The translations under genes and the position numbers were made by a program. The notes under the pieces were generated by a model. That model did no database searches, was not told the DNA's origin, and saw only the letters and a program-made list of their open reading frames with translations. This document shows positions 1-9,071 of a DNA stretch of 64,000 bases, in pieces (the first letter of the stretch is position 1; every line of letters begins with the position of its first letter). Source of the DNA: Pseudescherichia sp032055545 (GTDB lineage Bacteria; Pseudomonadota; Gammaproteobacteria; Enterobacterales; Enterobacteriaceae); NCBI GenBank assembly GCA_032055545.1, contig DAMBQR010000006.1, positions 1 to 64,000 of the forward strand. Reading direction: 5' to 3'.

Positions 1-340
1 GGATTTCATCATTGATTATTTATCACTTTGGCAGAGTAATTATCCTGTGCAATTTAAATAGCGCTGCTCTCGCCGCACATTTAACAGAATGCATTTAATT
101 ACTGTTAAATATAACTGGCATCTGTCTGAAAAAGCGCCCGATCAAATGCAGCCGACTGATAGTATGAGCGAAGGTGATTAATACCCCTTATAATCCAGAG
201 ACATAACGTTAAACCACAGGCGGACAACGCCGGGCAGGACAACGGCAAAATAGTTTAGTAAAGTTGCGTTTTAACGCTGAAAGAATTGTTGCAGCTAACG
301 GAATTACAGGCAAGGTTCGCCTTTACCTGATGCCAGTTTT

Positions 341-354
341 TAAGAATAAGATTA
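341..354. promoter_or_regulatory. RcsAB-box-like sequence
   Basis: The 14-mer TAAGAATAAGATTA matches 11 of 14 positions of the palindromic RcsAB consensus TAAGAATATTCTTA as I recall it. Colanic acid operons carry such a box upstream of wza, and this gap is where the wza control region would lie if gene order is conserved. The right half of the palindrome is poor, so this is only a candidate. Confidence 0.3.
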
Positions 355-390
355 AGTCGCTATTTTTAACGTTTTAGGAATTACTTCATA

Positions 391-419
391 TTGACAAAAA
401 AAATAGACACTTTTACATC
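391..419 (+). promoter_or_regulatory. Candidate sigma-70 promoter for yegH
   Basis: A perfect TTGACA hexamer at 391-396 is followed after 17 bases by TACATC at 414-419, a 4/6 match to the -10 consensus. It points at yegH, whose start lies about 70 bases downstream. No transcription data support it here. Confidence 0.35.
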
Positions 420-487
420 TGCGATATATCCTAATTTACATTCCCGCAGAGACGGGTAATTATTTTCTGGAGGTTACAAAACGTATT

Positions 488-2068
488 ATGGAATGGATTG
501 CCGATCCATCAATCTGGGCCGGGCTGCTGACGCTGGTAGTGCTTGAGCTGGTGCTAGGTATTGATAACCTGGTCTTTATTGCCATTCTGGCGGAGAAGCT
601 GCCGCCTGCCCAACGCGACCGGGCGCGGGTCACCGGCCTGGTGCTGGCGATGGTGATGCGCCTGCTGCTGCTGGCCTCGATCTCCTGGCTGGTGACCCTC
701 ACCACGCCCCTCTTCTCGCTGCGCGGCTTTAGCTTCAGCGCCCGGGATCTGATCATGCTGTTTGGCGGCCTCTTTCTGCTCTTTAAGGCCACGGTGGAAC
801 TCAACGAGCGGCTGGAGGGCAAAGACAGCGACAACCCTACCCAGCGGCGCGGGGCCAAATTCTGGCCGGTAGTGGCGCAAATTGTGGTGCTGGACGCGAT
901 CTTCTCGCTGGACTCGGTGATCACCGCCGTGGGGATGGTCGATCATCTGGCGGTAATGATGGCGGCAGTGGTGATTGCTATTGCGCTGATGCTGCTGGCC
1001 AGCAAGGCGCTGACGCGCTTTGTTAACAGCCACCCGACTATCGTCATTCTCTGTCTCAGCTTCCTGCTGATGATCGGCTTCAGCCTGATCGCCGACGGCT
1101 TCGGCTTCCACATCCCGAAAGGCTACCTGTATGCCGCCATTGGCTTCTCGGTGATGATCGAGGCTCTTAACCAGCTGGCTATCTTCAACCGCCGCCGCTT
1201 TCTCTCCGCAAACCAGACGCTGCGCCAGCGTACCACCGACGCGGTGATGCGCCTGCTGAGCAACAGAAAAGAGGATGCCGAGCTGGACGTGGAGACCTCC
1301 TCCCTGCTGGCGGATCATGATAATCACCAGATCTTTAATACTCAGGAGCGGCTGATGATTGAGCGGGTGCTGAACCTTAACCAGCGCACCGTCAGCAGCA
1401 TCATGACCTCCCGCCATGACATTGAGTATATCGACCTCAGCGCCCCGGAGGAGGAGATCCGCGCCCTGCTGGATAAAAACCAGCACACCCGCATGGTGGT
1501 GACCGGCGGTGATGAGCATGAGGATCTGCTGGGCGTGGTGCACATTCTCGACCTGCTCCAGCAGTCGCTGCGCGGCGAGCCGCTCAACATCAACGTGCTG
1601 ATCCGCCAGCCGCTGGTCTTCCCCGAAGGGCTGCCGCTGCTGCAGGCGCTGGAGCAGTTCCGCAACGCGCGAACGCACTTTGCCTTTGTGGTGGATGAGT
1701 TTGGCTCTATCGAAGGGATCGTGACCCTCAGCGACGTGATGGAGACCATCGCGGGTAACCTGCCGAACGAGGTAGAGGAGATTGACGCCCGCCACGACAT
1801 TCAGAAAAACGCCGACGGCAGCTGGACGGCAAACGGCCACATGCCGCTGGAGGATCTGGTGCAGTATGTGCCCCTGCCGCTGGATGACAAGCGGGAGTAT
1901 CACACTATCGCCGGACTGCTAATGGAGTATCTACAGCGCATTCCCAGAGTGGGGGAAGAGGTGCAGGTGGGTGACTATCTGTTGAAGACGCTGCAGGTCG
2001 AGAGCCACCGCGTACAGAAGGTGCAGATTGTGCCGCTGGAACCAGCGGGCGCAGAGTTCGAGGTATAA
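488..2068 (+). CDS. yegH: TerC-family membrane protein with CBS and CorC/HlyC domains (YegH)
   Basis: The 526-residue protein is nearly collinear with E. coli YegH. Residues 1-230 form a TerC-like membrane domain with about seven hydrophobic segments and the acidic motif GIDNLVF near residues 24-30. Two CBS domains follow at roughly 300-420, then a CorC/HlyC-type C-terminal domain at about 435-515. The architecture suggests an inner-membrane ion transporter or metal-linked protein controlled by nucleotide-binding CBS domains; the true substrate is unknown. A GGAGG lies 14 bases before this ATG, which is long, but the start agrees with the E. coli protein. Confidence 0.93.
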   Translation: MEWIADPSIWAGLLTLVVLELVLGIDNLVFIAILAEKLPPAQRDRARVTGLVLAMVMRLLLLASISWLVTLTTPLFSLRGFSFSARDLIMLFGGLFLLFKATVELNERLEGKDSDNPTQRRGAKFWPVVAQIVVLDAIFSLDSVITAVGMVDHLAVMMAAVVIAIALMLLASKALTRFVNSHPTIVILCLSFLLMIGFSLIADGFGFHIPKGYLYAAIGFSVMIEALNQLAIFNRRRFLSANQTLRQRTTDAVMRLLSNRKEDAELDVETSSLLADHDNHQIFNTQERLMIERVLNLNQRTVSSIMTSRHDIEYIDLSAPEEEIRALLDKNQHTRMVVTGGDEHEDLLGVVHILDLLQQSLRGEPLNINVLIRQPLVFPEGLPLLQALEQFRNARTHFAFVVDEFGSIEGIVTLSDVMETIAGNLPNEVEEIDARHDIQKNADGSWTANGHMPLEDLVQYVPLPLDDKREYHTIAGLLMEYLQRIPRVGEEVQVGDYLLKTLQVESHRVQKVQIVPLEPAGAEFEV

Positions 2069-2152
2069 CGCCGGGCGGCACTGCGTTTGCCCGGCCTACG
2101 ATGGACGCGATAGTCTCTGTAGGCCCGGTAAGCGTAGCGCCACCGGGCGTTG
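2069..2152. repeat. REP pair (BIME) between yegH and asmA
   Basis: Two GC-rich palindromic units in opposite orientation, each with the GCCGGGCGGC...GCCCGGCCTAC type core, occupy 2069-2100 and 2118-2150. This is the arrangement of bacterial interspersed mosaic elements found at 3' ends of enterobacterial genes. It lies between the convergent yegH and asmA and probably protects the mRNA ends or acts in gyrase binding. Confidence 0.8.
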
Positions 2153-2164
2153 CCGTTTGAAATC

Positions 2165-4015
2165 TTAAAGCTTATCGATCAGCTTTTTAATATCTTTGCT
2201 GCGCTGGCTATCTTTGTTGCGATCGGCCCAGTCGTTAAGCCGGCGTTTCGCCTCATCCTGCAGATGCTTACGCAGAACCTGATCCACCTGCAGATTGTAA
2301 TTGAGTGCCTGCCATTTGCCATAGACGCGCAGCGGGATCGGCGTGTTTCTCAGGAACTCAATCAGCTTCCCGTCACCCTTCCAGCCCTCGGTAACCTGCA
2401 CGTTGAAGCGGGTATCACAGAGCTGTTTTACCAGATCGAGCGTCCCCTGGCCGGAGAGGTTCAGCAGCGCGGACTGGCCCTGCATATCGTCAAGGGCCAT
2501 CTGGCCGCGATCGAGGGTTAAATCGCTGCTAAAGCTATCGAGCCGGGTGGCACTATCGTAATTCTGCTGGGCCTGCACGTCGCTGCTGCGGGCGACCGCC
2601 TGCTGGATAAGCTGCTGGAAGTTCAGCCCCTCCATGCGCGTGTTGGCCATCTCAACGTGGGCGCTGCCCTGCCAGCTGCGGCGGAATGCCTCGGCGTCTA
2701 CCCTGTCACCGTTGAAATCGCCCGCCAGCGACAGCTTGCCGGTCAACGCCAGCGGATAATCAAAGGCTTTCAGCACCGTACCAATCTCAACGTTATCAAG
2801 CTGCGGCTGGAAGGTACTTTTCGGCGTTTTGCCCCGAACATCCAGGCTACCCGGCAGCGACAGCGTGCCCTCCCCCAGCTTCCCGGTCAGGGTCGAAAGG
2901 GTTAACAGGCCCGCTTTATTCACGATATGGCTGCTGACGTCGGTAAAGTCCATCCCCCGCCAGCGGACCTTTTTCGCGGTCAGCGCCAGGTTTGCCGTAA
3001 AGCCGCGCAGGCTGCTGTAGTCATCGCTGTCAACGTCCCGGGCAATCACCGGGCGCGGCAGCGTCATCAGGCTCTGGCCCTGCTGCGTAGCGGTGGCGTT
3101 AGTCGTCGGGTTGGTCACCGCGCCCAGCAGGTTCTCCAGATTCAGATTGTCAAAGGCGAGATCCAGCGCCCAGTCGGGTTTATCTCCCAGCGTCACGCTG
3201 CCGCTGCCGGTCATCGCGCTGTCGTTAGCCGTCATATTCAGCTGGCTAAAGGTGAGCTGTTTTTGTGCTTCCCGCCACTGGGCCTGGAAGCTGCCCTGCC
3301 CGGTAACGCCCTGGGCAGGCATGTCGCCCCCCTGGAGCTGCCAGTTAAGCTGCTCGACGACGGCGGTCAGGTTATAGGGATAGTCGGCGGCGTTAACGTT
3401 CGCCTTCAGCGCCAGGGTCAGATCGCGCTGGTTGCGGTTAATCCGCCCGGAGAAATCCACGCTGGCACGGTAGTTTTCGTCCTGATCCATTTTAAGATGA
3501 ATATTGCGTACCGTTACCTGCTCGTCATCCTTATGCTGGAAGACCAGCACGCTGTCGGCGATCTGCAGATGAGAGACCGCCCATGACCAGCCGCGATCGG
3601 TCTCGACCTGCGGCAGTGCGTTCTCCTGTGGCGCAACCGGTGCCCCTTCCGGCTCCGACGCCTCGGTCTGCGGCGTAAGCTGGACAACCGCGCCTTTTAG
3701 CATCACCTGCTTGACGTGCAGCTGGTGGGAGAGCAGCGGCAGCAGCTCCACGTCCAGCCGCATGTTATCCGCCGTCACCAGCGACTGGGACGCGCCGGGC
3801 GCGGTCAGCGACATGCGTCCAGAGAGAATGCTCAGCCGGGGCCAGACGTGCCAGCGCAGCGGCTCGTCAAGCTTCAGCTGATAACCGCTGCGCGACTCAA
3901 CCTGTCGCACCATGTAATCCCGAAAGTCGTTCGGGTTCACCAGCAGCACCAACGCAGAAAGGCCGGCGACCAGCACGACCAGTAAAATCATCAGCGTGGT
4001 TAACACTCTTCTCAT
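2165..4015 (-). CDS. asmA: AsmA family outer-membrane assembly protein
   Basis: The 616-residue product matches E. coli AsmA almost throughout. It starts with one N-terminal hydrophobic anchor (about residues 7-27) and continues as a long beta-rich periplasmic AsmA domain with a conserved C-terminal segment. AsmA-like proteins are VPS13/chorein-like bridges implicated in phospholipid transport and outer-membrane homeostasis; loss of asmA suppresses folding-defective OmpF mutants in E. coli. The start has GAGG seven bases upstream. The gene reads toward dcd and away from udk and may share their transcript, since 41 bases separate it from dcd. Confidence 0.95.
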   Translation of the reverse strand: MRRVLTTLMILLVVLVAGLSALVLLVNPNDFRDYMVRQVESRSGYQLKLDEPLRWHVWPRLSILSGRMSLTAPGASQSLVTADNMRLDVELLPLLSHQLHVKQVMLKGAVVQLTPQTEASEPEGAPVAPQENALPQVETDRGWSWAVSHLQIADSVLVFQHKDDEQVTVRNIHLKMDQDENYRASVDFSGRINRNQRDLTLALKANVNAADYPYNLTAVVEQLNWQLQGGDMPAQGVTGQGSFQAQWREAQKQLTFSQLNMTANDSAMTGSGSVTLGDKPDWALDLAFDNLNLENLLGAVTNPTTNATATQQGQSLMTLPRPVIARDVDSDDYSSLRGFTANLALTAKKVRWRGMDFTDVSSHIVNKAGLLTLSTLTGKLGEGTLSLPGSLDVRGKTPKSTFQPQLDNVEIGTVLKAFDYPLALTGKLSLAGDFNGDRVDAEAFRRSWQGSAHVEMANTRMEGLNFQQLIQQAVARSSDVQAQQNYDSATRLDSFSSDLTLDRGQMALDDMQGQSALLNLSGQGTLDLVKQLCDTRFNVQVTEGWKGDGKLIEFLRNTPIPLRVYGKWQALNYNLQVDQVLRKHLQDEAKRRLNDWADRNKDSQRSKDIKKLIDKL

Positions 4016-4056
4016 GGCATCCTCAACGAGCAGCTATTACACGGCGCAACAGGCGC

Positions 4057-4638
4057 TCAGTCTTTATCGATTCGGCTGGCCACCGCGCCCTGCTGATCGC
4101 GATACTTTGCGTCCTGGCGACGGTTATAGGGGCGCGCAGCCGGACCGGAGAGCGGCTCAAAGCTGAGCGCGCCGATAAGCATACCCGGACGCAGCGCCAG
4201 CGGCAGCTTACCGGAGTTATAAAACTCCAGCACGATACAGCCGGACCAGCCCGGATCGATACGGTGGGCGGTCACGTGCACCATCAGGCCCAGTCGCGCC
4301 AGCGAGGAGCGACCGTCCAGCCAGCCCACCAGATCTGCTGGCAGAGTCACAGACTCAAAGGTCACTGCCAGCGCCAGCTCGCCCGGGTGCAGGAAGAAGG
4401 CCTCGCCCTCTGCGAGCACGATCTCATCGCTCATTACGCGATCCAGCGCGGCGCTGACTTCATCCTTGGGGCCACTCAGATCGATAAAGGCAGCGGTGTG
4501 GCCACGGAAGGTACGAAATTTGTTGCCCAGACGCACGTCCACCGTCGCGCCGTTGATGCGCTCCACCGGGGGGCGGGGGGTGATCGCCAGGCGACCATCG
4601 TCCAGCCAGGCTTCAATATCGCGGTCACACAAACGCAT
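4057..4638 (-). CDS. dcd: dCTP deaminase
   Basis: The 193-residue protein has the full length of E. coli Dcd, a homotrimeric cytosolic enzyme that deaminates dCTP to dUTP and so supplies dUMP for thymidylate synthesis. The signature region with DGRSSLARLGL (residues 108-118) and the catalytic glutamate in LEFYN (Glu138) are present. It lies downstream of udk on the same strand with a 117-base gap, as in E. coli, so two pyrimidine genes are neighbours. A CTGCCC/GGGCAG inverted repeat at about 4662-4688 lies in that gap. Confidence 0.97.
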   Translation of the reverse strand: MRLCDRDIEAWLDDGRLAITPRPPVERINGATVDVRLGNKFRTFRGHTAAFIDLSGPKDEVSAALDRVMSDEIVLAEGEAFFLHPGELALAVTFESVTLPADLVGWLDGRSSLARLGLMVHVTAHRIDPGWSGCIVLEFYNSGKLPLALRPGMLIGALSFEPLSGPAARPYNRRQDAKYRDQQGAVASRIDKD

Positions 4639-4755
4639 AGCACTTTCTCCTTAGGTGCTGCCTGCCCGGCGAAATTTGGCCAGGGCAGACAAGTTATCTC
4701 TGAACGGTACACAATTCGCGCCGTTTATTCAAAACCAGGGGCTTAAAAAACCCGG

Positions 4756-5397
4756 TTATTCAAAAAACTGGCTAATTTTGGCCTTCAGGATATCGATAGC
4801 AATGCGGTTTTTACCCCCGCGCGGCACGATAATGTCAGCGTACTGTTTGGAGGGTTCAATAAACTGCAGGAACATCGGACGCACTGTCTTCTGATATTGT
4901 GCCATCACCGAGTCCATAGAGCGGCCGCGTTCGTTGACGTCGCGCTTGATACGGCGCATCAGGCAGATGTCCAGCGGCGTATCGACAAAGATTGAGAAGT
5001 TCATCGCCTCGCGCAGACGCGCGTCGGTCAGCAGCAGAATGCCCTCAAGGATGATCACCTTTTTAGGTTCGATATGGATGGTTTCAGCGGTACGGGTGTG
5101 CTCAACGTAGCTGTAAACCGGCAGCTCAATGGGGTTGCCGCCTTTCAGAGTCTGCAAATGTTCGAACAGCAGATTGTGATCCATGGCGCTGGGATGGTCG
5201 TAGTTCGTTTTAACACGCTCTTCCATCAACAGGTGACTTTGATCCTTGTAGTAGCTATCTTCTGGGATAACGCCAATATGTTCATCACCAACCTGTTCGC
5301 GCAACTCGCGGTAAAGCGTACTGGCTATAAGACTTTTACCTGAAGCGGATGCGCCGGCGATGCCGATAATGACGCACTGATGGGACTTATCAGTCAT
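4756..5397 (-). CDS. udk: Uridine/cytidine kinase
   Basis: The 213-residue protein matches E. coli Udk, which phosphorylates uridine and cytidine with GTP or ATP in pyrimidine salvage. The P-loop GASASGKS is at residues 15-22, and the conserved EDSYYKDQ and YDHPSAMDH segments of the PRK/UK kinase family follow. I chose the ATG at 5397 because it gives exactly the family length; the open frame runs 39 codons further upstream without similarity. A perfect 14-base palindrome lies about 40 bases upstream of the start. Confidence 0.97.
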   Translation of the reverse strand: MTDKSHQCVIIGIAGASASGKSLIASTLYRELREQVGDEHIGVIPEDSYYKDQSHLLMEERVKTNYDHPSAMDHNLLFEHLQTLKGGNPIELPVYSYVEHTRTAETIHIEPKKVIILEGILLLTDARLREAMNFSIFVDTPLDICLMRRIKRDVNERGRSMDSVMAQYQKTVRPMFLQFIEPSKQYADIIVPRGGKNRIAIDILKAKISQFFE

Positions 5398-5741
5398 AAA
5401 TTTTTGCGACCTGATTAACCTGGAAGTAAAGAGAGGCGACGCTATAGCGTCAAACGCGGCAATTATAGGGATTTCGCTCTCGTGATACCAGTCGAATGCG
5501 CAAACGTCTGCCACAACGGCTTCAATCCGGCATAATCACCTTTTCGCAAATTAAAACGGCTATTTTTCCAGCGTTCAGCCGCTATTTTTGGCAGACTAAG
5601 TGATTAATAACACTATGATGTCAAATTATGAGCGGTCACCATAGGAATTGTAAATTGTTTGTACTAGCATAATCCAAATTTCAATTTTACCCGTCCGGGC
5701 TTTATGTACCTGGCGGCACAGGGACTGCGGATAAAGCGGTA
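5398..5741. other. Divergent control region between udk and dgcE
   Basis: This 344-base AT-rich region has no gene. It must contain the promoters of udk (leftward) and dgcE (rightward). A perfect palindrome GACGCTATAGCGTC occupies 5438-5451 close to the udk start. I could not pick a convincing -35/-10 pair for either gene. Confidence 0.6.
5438..5451. promoter_or_regulatory. Perfect 14-bp palindrome upstream of udk
   Basis: GACGCTATAGCGTC reads identically on both strands. It lies 41 to 54 bases upstream of the udk start codon, where a transcription factor could bind or a short hairpin could form in the 5' leader. No known consensus is recognised, so function is open. Confidence 0.3.
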
Positions 5742-8700
5742 ATGAATAAACAATACCAGCGCGTTTTGGTTACTACCCCAAATCCCCTACTGAGGCTGCT
5801 CAGTTTAGGACTGGTGACCTTTATCTTCACCCTGTTTTCCCTCGAACTGGCCCGTGTCGGCACCATTCTTGCGCCGCTGTGGTTCCCTACCTCTATTATG
5901 ATGGTCGCCTTCTACCGCCACGCCGGACGCATGTGGCCGGGCATCGCTATCGCCTGCTCGCTGGGTAGTCTTGCCGCCTCGTCTCTGCTCTTGCAGCCAG
6001 GCGACATGAACCTCTGGTATCCGGCGATCAATATTATTGAGGCGCTGGCCGGGGCGGTGCTGCTGCGCAAGATGCTGCCCTGGTATAACCCGCTGCAGAA
6101 CCTGGGGGACTGGATCCGCCTGACCATCGGCAGCGCCGTGGTCCCTCCCCTGCTCGGTGGGCTGCTGGTGTGCCTGGTGCCCGGCAGCGAGAACCTGCTG
6201 CGTACCTTTATGATCTGGGTTCTCTCGGAATCCATCGGTGCGCTGGCGCTGGTTCCCCTTGGGCTGATGTTCAAGCTGCACTACCTGCTGCGCCACCGCA
6301 AGCCGCAGCTGCTGCTGGAGACCCTGGTGACGCTGGCCATCACCCTCTTCCTCAGCTGGCTCTCCATGCTCTATCTGCCGTGGCCCTTTACCGCCGTCAT
6401 TGTGCTGCTGATGTGGACCGCGGTTCGCCTGCCGCGCCTGGAGGCATTTCTTATCTTCCTCGTCACCATTATGGTGGTGTCGCTGATGATGACCCACAAC
6501 CCGGTGGAGATGACCAACTTTAACAGCAGCGCCATGCTCAACGCGCCCTGGCTACCGTTTATGATGATCCTGCTGCCGGCCAACGTCATGACCATGGTCA
6601 TGTACTCTTTTCGTGCCGAGCGCAAGCACATTACCGAGAGCGAAGCCCGCTTTCGTAATGCCATGGAGTACTCCGCCATCGGCATGGCGCTGGTAGGCAC
6701 AGACGGCCAGTGGTTACAGGTCAATAAAGCCCTGTGCAGCTTTTTAGGCTACTCCCAGGATGAGCTGCGCCTGCTGACCTTCCAGCAGCTCACCTGGCCG
6801 GAAGATCTCAACAGCGACCTGGAGCAGCTTGAGATGCTGGTGCGCGGCGAGATCAATAGCTACTCCATGGAGAAGCGCTACTACACCCGCTCGGGAGATA
6901 TCGTCTGGGCGCTGCTGGCAGTGTCGCTGGTTCGCCACCCTGACGGCACGCCGCTCTACTTTATCTCCCAGGTGGAGGATATCAACGATCTCAAGCACAC
7001 CGAGTGGGTCAACAAGCGGCTGATGGAGCGTATTACGCTGGCCAATGAGGCCGGGGGGATCGGCATCTGGGAGTGGGATCTCGAGCCGGACATCATCAGC
7101 TGGGATAAGCGCATGTTTGAACTTTACGAGCTGCCCCCGCACGTGAAGCCCACCTGGAAGCTCTGGTATGAGTGTGTGATACCAGAAGATCGGCAGGAGA
7201 CCGAGCGCATTATCCGCGACTCGCTGGTGGCAAGAACGGCGTTTAAGCTTGAGTTCCGTATCCATGCTAAAGAGGGCGTTCGCCATATCCGCGCCCTCGC
7301 GAACCGGGTGCTGAATAAAAACGGCGAGGTTGAACGGCTGCTCGGCGTCAATATGGACATGACCGAGGTGAAACAGCTCAACGAGGCCCTGTTCCAGGAG
7401 AAAGAGCGGCTGCACATTACCCTCGACTCCATCGGCGAAGCGGTGCTCTGTACCGATGTGGATATGAACGTCACCTTTATGAACCCGGTGGCGGAAAAAA
7501 TGAGCGGCTGGCAGCAGGAGCACGCCATCGGCCAGGCGTTGTTGAACGTGCTGCGCATCACCTTTGGCGATAACGGCCCTGCGCTGGAAAACATTCATAG
7601 TGGTGATATGTCGCGCTCAGCCATCGAACAGGACGTAGTGCTGCACTGCCGCAATGGCGGCACCTACGATATTCACTACAGCGTGACGCCTCTCAGCACC
7701 CTGGACGGGCAGAACATCGGCTTTGTGCTGGTGATCCAGGACGTGACCGAGTCCCGGAAGATGCTGCGCCAGCTGAGCTACAGCGCCTCCCACGATGCGC
7801 TGACCCATCTGGCAAACCGCGTAAGCTTCGAGAACCATCTCAAGCGCCTTCTGCAGACGGTGCAGGAGACGCATCAGCGCCATGCGCTGGTCTATATCGA
7901 TCTCGACCGTTTTAAGGCGGTTAACGATACCGCAGGCCATGCGGCGGGCGATGCCCTGCTGCGGGAGCTCTCCTCCCTGATGCTCAGCATGCTGCGCTCC
8001 AGCGACGTTCTGGCCCGCCTCGGCGGAGACGAGTTTGGCCTGCTGCTGCCGGAGTGCAATATCGAGAGCGCCCGCTACATCTCCGGACGAATTATTCACG
8101 CTATTAATGACTACCGCTTTATGTGGGAGGGCCGCCTGCACCGCATCGGGGCGAGCGCCGGGATCACCCTGATTGATGAGAGCAACTGCCAGGCTTCCGA
8201 GGTGATGTCTCAGGCGGACATCGCCTGCTACGCCTCGAAAAACAATGGCCGTGGCGTGGTCACGGTGTACGAGCCGCAGCAGGAGCATATGCACCACAAC
8301 CGCAGCCTGATCTCCCTTGAGGAGCAGACGCGGATGATCCGCGATAACCATCTGCTGCTGGTGGCGCGCGGCGTCGCCTCTCCACGCGTGCCGGAGTCCT
8401 GTAACTTCTGGCTGCTCTCGCTGCGCCTGTGGACCAGCGAAGGGGAAGCCATGGAGGAGCGCGCCTTCCGCTCGGGTCTGGCCGAGCCAGAGCTGATCCG
8501 CGCCCTCGACCGTCGGGTGATCCACGAGTTCTTTACCAATAGCGCCGCCGGGGTAGTACGTAAAGGGGTCAGCGTTGCCCTGCCGCTCTCCAGCGCCGGG
8601 CTGGCCAGCCGGACGGTAGTCGATGAGATCGTCGAGAAGCTGGCGCAGAGCGGGATGCCGGGTCGCCTGCTGCATTTTGTGATCCACGCTGATGCCCTGA

Positions 8701-9071
8701 TGCGTGAAGAGAGCAGCATCGGCGACGGCCTCGCCAAACTTCGCCAGGCGGGCTGCCGACTGATTATCAGCCATATCGGACGCGATCTGGAGATCTTCAA
8801 CCATCTTATGCCGCAGATGGCGGACTACATTCTGCTGGAGCCGGAGCTGGTGACAAACGTGCACGGAAACCTGATGGACGAGATGATGGTCACCATCGTG
8901 CAGGGCCATGCTCACCGCCTGGGAATGAAGAGCATCGCCGGGCCAACCAACCAGCCGATGATGATGGATACCCTCTCCGGCATTGGGATTGACTATATCT
9001 ACGGGGATACTATCTCCCAGGCCCAGCCGCTGGATCTGATGCTCAACACCAGCTACTTTGCCATCAACTGA
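5742..9071 (+). CDS. dgcE: Diguanylate cyclase with MASE1, PAS, GGDEF and degenerate EAL domains (DgcE)
   Basis: This 1109-residue membrane protein is the orthologue of E. coli DgcE (YegE), which makes cyclic di-GMP and promotes csgD/curli expression. An N-terminal MASE1 domain with many hydrophobic helices (to about residue 290) is followed by about three PAS units (roughly 300-675). A GGDEF domain with intact GGDEF at 761-765 and an RSSD inhibitory I-site five residues before it comes next. The C-terminal EAL-like domain lacks the EAL signature and other catalytic residues, so phosphodiesterase activity is unlikely. The 3' end overlaps that of alkA by 19 bases on the opposite strand. MlrA, another csgD activator, is encoded at 49961-50692. 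Confidence 0.96.
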   Translation: MNKQYQRVLVTTPNPLLRLLSLGLVTFIFTLFSLELARVGTILAPLWFPTSIMMVAFYRHAGRMWPGIAIACSLGSLAASSLLLQPGDMNLWYPAINIIEALAGAVLLRKMLPWYNPLQNLGDWIRLTIGSAVVPPLLGGLLVCLVPGSENLLRTFMIWVLSESIGALALVPLGLMFKLHYLLRHRKPQLLLETLVTLAITLFLSWLSMLYLPWPFTAVIVLLMWTAVRLPRLEAFLIFLVTIMVVSLMMTHNPVEMTNFNSSAMLNAPWLPFMMILLPANVMTMVMYSFRAERKHITESEARFRNAMEYSAIGMALVGTDGQWLQVNKALCSFLGYSQDELRLLTFQQLTWPEDLNSDLEQLEMLVRGEINSYSMEKRYYTRSGDIVWALLAVSLVRHPDGTPLYFISQVEDINDLKHTEWVNKRLMERITLANEAGGIGIWEWDLEPDIISWDKRMFELYELPPHVKPTWKLWYECVIPEDRQETERIIRDSLVARTAFKLEFRIHAKEGVRHIRALANRVLNKNGEVERLLGVNMDMTEVKQLNEALFQEKERLHITLDSIGEAVLCTDVDMNVTFMNPVAEKMSGWQQEHAIGQALLNVLRITFGDNGPALENIHSGDMSRSAIEQDVVLHCRNGGTYDIHYSVTPLSTLDGQNIGFVLVIQDVTESRKMLRQLSYSASHDALTHLANRVSFENHLKRLLQTVQETHQRHALVYIDLDRFKAVNDTAGHAAGDALLRELSSLMLSMLRSSDVLARLGGDEFGLLLPECNIESARYISGRIIHAINDYRFMWEGRLHRIGASAGITLIDESNCQASEVMSQADIACYASKNNGRGVVTVYEPQQEHMHHNRSLISLEEQTRMIRDNHLLLVARGVASPRVPESCNFWLLSLRLWTSEGEAMEERAFRSGLAEPELIRALDRRVIHEFFTNSAAGVVRKGVSVALPLSSAGLASRTVVDEIVEKLAQSGMPGRLLHFVIHADALMREESSIGDGLAKLRQAGCRLIISHIGRDLEIFNHLMPQMADYILLEPELVTNVHGNLMDEMMVTIVQGHAHRLGMKSIAGPTNQPMMMDTLSGIGIDYIYGDTISQAQPLDLMLNTSYFAIN

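Larger units (their letters stand above)
1..487. other. Intergenic region upstream of yegH
   Basis: This AT-rich stretch has no convincing open reading frame. In E. coli the corresponding gap separates yegH from the divergent colanic acid operon that starts with wza, so the left neighbour is probably capsule-related, but it lies outside the window. The region holds an RcsAB-box-like sequence at 341-354 and a promoter-like sequence at 391-419. I see no JUMPstart element. Confidence 0.6.

Noticed and set aside
1..487. JUMPstart/ops element of a polysaccharide operon
   Set aside because: The GGCGGTAG core and the 39-base element are not found on either strand.
554..1903. Open frame of 449 codons on the minus strand opposite yegH
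   Set aside because: It lies wholly within yegH, and its His/Gln-rich composition reflects the complement of GC-rich codons.
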